A stretch of 64,000 nt of DNA, taken from positions 77,773 to 141,772 of the forward strand of contig JAQUTY010000004.1 in NCBI GenBank assembly GCA_028694155.1, written 5' to 3'. Numbering within the stretch: the stretch's first letter is position 1; every line of letters starts with the position of its first letter. The position numbers were made by a program, and so were the translations under genes. The DNA is from Eubacteriales bacterium (lineage in GTDB: Bacteria; Bacillota; Clostridia; Christensenellales; CAG-138). A model generated the notes under the pieces. It saw only the letters and a program-made list of their open reading frames with translations. It searched no databases and was not told the DNA's origin. This document shows, one piece after another, positions 61,845-64,000 of the stretch.

Positions 61845-62753
61845 TTATTTGTATCTGTACACTCCGCCGGGGTTGAAACCGTCCAGCGAGAGCATGAACA
61901 TCTCGGTCACAGTTACCAGCTGGTAGCCTTGAGAAATTAAATCGGGTATGAAACGTGCGGATGCGGTCACGGTTTTTTCCTCGGACATGTGCATCAGAAT
62001 GACCGAGCCTTCCAACTTGTGTCCGTCCTCGTCCACGTCCAGCATCACACGATCATAAATCATATCCGCATTATAATCATCGTGGGAGTCGTGGGACGAG
62101 CGATACCACATGATAATCTTCAATCCCATCTCCCTGCATACGGTCTTGACATCATCGTTGTAGCTGCCGTAGGGCGGGCGGAACAGCGTCACATCATAGT
62201 TTAGCAGAGTTTTCATCTGCTCCACACCGAAGGTAATCTCCTCACGCATTTGTTCGGTAGTGAGGTTCTTAAACTTAGGGTGGGTCTTGGAGTGGTTGCC
62301 AATCTCGCAGCCCAGCGACAGCATTCGCTTGAGCGTTGGCAACTGATTCTCAAAATCAGTGATATCTAAAAAGAATGTGGCTCGTGCATTGTTTTGCTAA
62401 AGAATATCTAGTATTTGGCTCGTGTATGGCTCGTAAACGTGACCGTCATAGGTCAGGGCTATCATCTTGCGGTCAGGATCGACATACATGCCTGCAACAC
62501 GCTTGCGAACCTCGACCTCGTTTTGACAGTCGCCGTACAGCTCAACATACATAAGAAGCTGGTCGATGCGCTCCTGATACCATTGCTCCAAAATTAGAGG
62601 CGTGGGCATTGGTTCAAGCGTAGGTTCGGCAACGGGCATAGCTGTTGGCTCCAAGGTAGGCTCAGCGGTGAGTTCAACTGTTGCCGGAGCCGCTGCTTTA
62701 CAGCCAAGCAGCATTGACAGTACAAGCAACACAACAAATATCCTTTTCACCAT
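61845..62753 (-). pseudogene. polysaccharide deacetylase lipoprotein interrupted by one in-frame amber codon
   Basis: Starting at the ATG 62753 (GAGGTG before it), the product has a lipobox (LLGC), a Pro/Thr/Glu stalk (EPTLEP units), a helical segment and the beginning of a NodB deacetylase domain (MIALTYDG). A TAG at 62397-62399 stops it after 118 codons. In the same frame, without any shift, the domain continues (ARATFFLD, CEIGNHSKTHP, RPPYGSYNDD, SVILMHM) to the stop at 61845. The metal-binding histidines in HSKTH and the RPPYG motif are intact, but the catalytic TFDDG motif is reduced to TYDG. The gene is therefore probably decaying; readthrough cannot be excluded. Confidence 0.8.
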
Positions 62754-62845
62754 GCACACCTCACTTAAAATATTATTGAAATTATATCATATTTGGTAAA
62801 ATAATGAAAGATTTGTTTTTTTCAAGTTGTTTTCAAAAAATGTGA

Positions 62846-62857
62846 TATAATGAACCT
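62846..62857 (+). promoter_or_regulatory. extended -10 promoter of a leaderless mRNA (lamin-tail gene)
   Basis: TATAAT at 62846-62851 with TGA directly before it; the ATG at 62858 follows after 6 nt and no ribosome site is present. The -35 region is weak. Confidence 0.6.
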
Positions 62858-63451
62858 ATGGAAGAAATTATTTTGTTTGAAGATAAGAAGCCCAAACGCA
62901 TGAGGCTTGAAAAGTACCGCAACTGGTTGTTTTTGGGCGTTGTGGTGCTGCTGCTTGTTGCAGTGCTTGTGTATGTGCTGCTCACCGGTGAGAATGAGGG
63001 CGGGCTGTGTATAAATGAGATTATGCTTTCCAACAGCGGAACGCTGGAGGTGAACGAACTGGGCACGCCCGACTGGGTAGAGCTATTTAATAGCTCGGAC
63101 AGAGACATTTCGCTGTTGGGCTATGGCATCAGTAACCATGCAAAGAACGGTGAGCTTTTTACTTTTCCCGATGTCACCATTGGCGCAGGGCAGTATCTCA
63201 TTGTGTACTTTGCAGGAGATGCGGACAATTCCACCGCAGATACGCTGATTACGGGATTTTCATTGAGCAAGAGTGGCGAGAAGCTGTATCTTTCAAATGC
63301 GCACAAGGACATAGTGGATTTGTTGGAGGTTCCCCCACTCGACACCGATGTATCATATGCCCGAAGGAGCGACGGAACATTCGGCTATTGCACGGAACCT
63401 ACCCCCGAAAAGGAAAATTCCACTGAAATTTTGGACGAACTTACAAATTAA
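62858..63451 (+). CDS. membrane-anchored lamin-tail domain protein
   Basis: A 197-residue protein with a charged cytoplasmic N-terminus, one membrane segment (about 24-45) and an extracellular lamin-tail domain (LTD, about 50-170): CINEIMLSNSG, DWVELFNSSDRDISL, GYGISN, GAGQYLIVYFAG and GEKLYLSN. Bacterial LTD domains are non-catalytic Ig-like modules on surface proteins and nucleases; here nothing else is attached. The mRNA is predicted to be leaderless. It is divergent from the broken deacetylase gene. Confidence 0.88.
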   Translation: MEEIILFEDKKPKRMRLEKYRNWLFLGVVVLLLVAVLVYVLLTGENEGGLCINEIMLSNSGTLEVNELGTPDWVELFNSSDRDISLLGYGISNHAKNGELFTFPDVTIGAGQYLIVYFAGDADNSTADTLITGFSLSKSGEKLYLSNAHKDIVDLLEVPPLDTDVSYARRSDGTFGYCTEPTPEKENSTEILDELTN

Positions 63452-63453
63452 AC

Positions 63454-63490
63454 TTGCTTATTTGGATAAAACCATATATAGTAACTGCGT
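63454..63490 (+). promoter_or_regulatory. predicted promoter of a near-leaderless mRNA (mrnC)
   Basis: TTGCTT at 63454-63459, a 17-bp spacer and TATAGT at 63477-63482; 8 nt separate it from the ATG at 63491, and no ribosome site is seen. Confidence 0.55.
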
Positions 63491-63940
63491 ATGAGCATAA
63501 GCAATGACATCTCAACCGCATTGGGCATAGAAAGAGCGCAAAACCCCTCGCAGCTTGCAGCTCTATCTTTGGCGTATATCGGCGATACTGTGTATGATTT
63601 ATTCACACGCACCTACCTTGTCAATTCCACGGACGCCCCTGTGCATCGTCTGCATCTTTTAAGTGCGAGCATGGTTTGCGCTAAGGGACAGGCAGAGGCA
63701 TATTTTCGAATCGAACCGATGCTGACCGAGACAGAGCTTGCCGTGTTTAAGCGTGGACGCAATGCACACAGCGGAACCGTACCAAAGAATGCAACCGTGG
63801 CAGATTACCATAATGCAACGGGATTGGAGACTTTGCTGGGCTATCTGTATTTGGGCGGCGAGGATGAAAGACTAAACTATTTGATGCAAAGAGCATTTGG
63901 AATTGAGGAAAAGAATGAGTTATCAGAAGAGACCCTATAA
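63491..63940 (+). CDS. mrnC: Mini-ribonuclease III
   Basis: A 149-residue Mini-RNase III, which lacks the double-stranded RNA-binding domain and matures 23S rRNA. The catalytic helix AYIGDTVYDLFTRTY, the central GRNAHSGTVPKNATVADY and GLETLLGYLYLGGEDERL are visible. The next gene begins inside its last 26 bp in another frame. Mini-III is commonly followed by an rRNA methyltransferase gene of the TrmH family. Confidence 0.96.
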   Translation: MSISNDISTALGIERAQNPSQLAALSLAYIGDTVYDLFTRTYLVNSTDAPVHRLHLLSASMVCAKGQAEAYFRIEPMLTETELAVFKRGRNAHSGTVPKNATVADYHNATGLETLLGYLYLGGEDERLNYLMQRAFGIEEKNELSEETL

Positions 63941-64000
63941 CGGTTACAACAAGCGTGACGACAACGGTCACGGCTATGAAAAGAAAGACGGAGAAGGACG
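63915..64000 (+). CDS. start of a further gene, possibly TrmH-family rRNA methyltransferase (cut by window edge)
   Basis: An ATG at 63915 with GAGGA seven bases upstream opens a frame that runs to the window end. The 28 visible residues are polar and basic (MSYQKRPYNGYNKRDDNG), like the disordered extension found on some RlmB proteins. The order mrnC-rlmB is common in Firmicutes, so RlmB is the best guess from position; nothing visible proves it. Confidence 0.55.
   Translation, partial: MSYQKRPYNGYNKRDDNGHGYEKKDGEG

Noticed and set aside
62397..62399. Reassignment of UAG to an amino acid in this organism
   Set aside because: TAG is the ordinary stop of many intact genes here (glnS, ychF, degV, the dockerin gene, the PepV-like gene, holA and others), so global recoding is unlikely.
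1..64000. CRISPR arrays, insertion sequences, prophage or defence islands
   Set aside because: I found no regular spaced repeats, transposase, integrase, phage structural or restriction genes; neighbouring genes are conserved housekeeping.

Overview
The window reads as a chromosomal segment of an uncultured, Gram-positive, spore-former-related member of the Clostridia (Bacillota). The basis is gene content: a YtvI-type membrane protein and a YlmC/YmxH protein (both sporulation-associated families), a DacF-type D,D-carboxypeptidase, a T-box leader in front of ileS, DegV, YitT, Mini-RNase III, NrdR, UPF0340/YwlG, many lipoproteins with Pro/Thr/Glu-rich stalks, and an rpsF-ssb-rpsR operon. Base composition is close to balanced by eye. 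I see no phage, transposase, plasmid or CRISPR sequence. The species cannot be named from this sequence alone.

Layout. 0-11 kb: two tandem PQQ-like beta-propeller proteins (the first cut by the window edge), pckA, tRNA-Arg(CCG), a MATE exporter, a membrane protein made of two fused tandem copies, then glnS-gltX-ychF. 11-16 kb: degV converging on a very large secreted dockerin-bearing PHP-domain protein. 16-23 kb: a zinc-ribbon membrane protein, ytvI, a response regulator/kinase/membrane-protein operon and a zincin-like lipoprotein. 23-30 kb: dnaX-ybaB-recR, yitT, a PepV-like dipeptidase and a PhoB/PhoR-like pair. 30-36 kb: a tightly packed run of carbamate kinase, two Dabb proteins, dacF, an L,D-transpeptidase and uvrB. 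36-43 kb: T-box-ileS, DUF554, trkH-trkA and a binding-protein-like lipoprotein. 43-46 kb (minus strand): an Na+/amino-acid symporter, a Lit-like membrane protein and tsaD. 46-54 kb: DUF1015, aspartate kinase, an ABC permease/ATPase pair and rsmA. 54-58 kb: rpsF-ssb-rpsR facing holA, then proS. 58-64 kb: UPF0340, ylmC/ymxH, nrdR, pgeF, a PrsA-like foldase, a 31-residue membrane peptide, an amber-interrupted polysaccharide deacetylase, a lamin-tail protein, mrnC and the start of a further gene.

Promoters are unusually readable: TTGnnA boxes, 17-bp spacers and TATAAT-like -10 boxes, often with a TG extension. Six genes (the MATE exporter, ytvI, trkH, holA, the lamin-tail gene, mrnC) have the -10 box only 6-8 nt before the ATG and no Shine-Dalgarno sequence, so they are predicted to be leaderless or nearly so. 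Other points worth attention: a long palindromic terminator repeated about 60 kb apart with its flanks; the fused duplicate gene that keeps an internal ribosome binding site; the Lit-like protein beside tsaD; the dockerin protein; and the single in-frame amber codon in the deacetylase gene. The rest is mostly conserved housekeeping.
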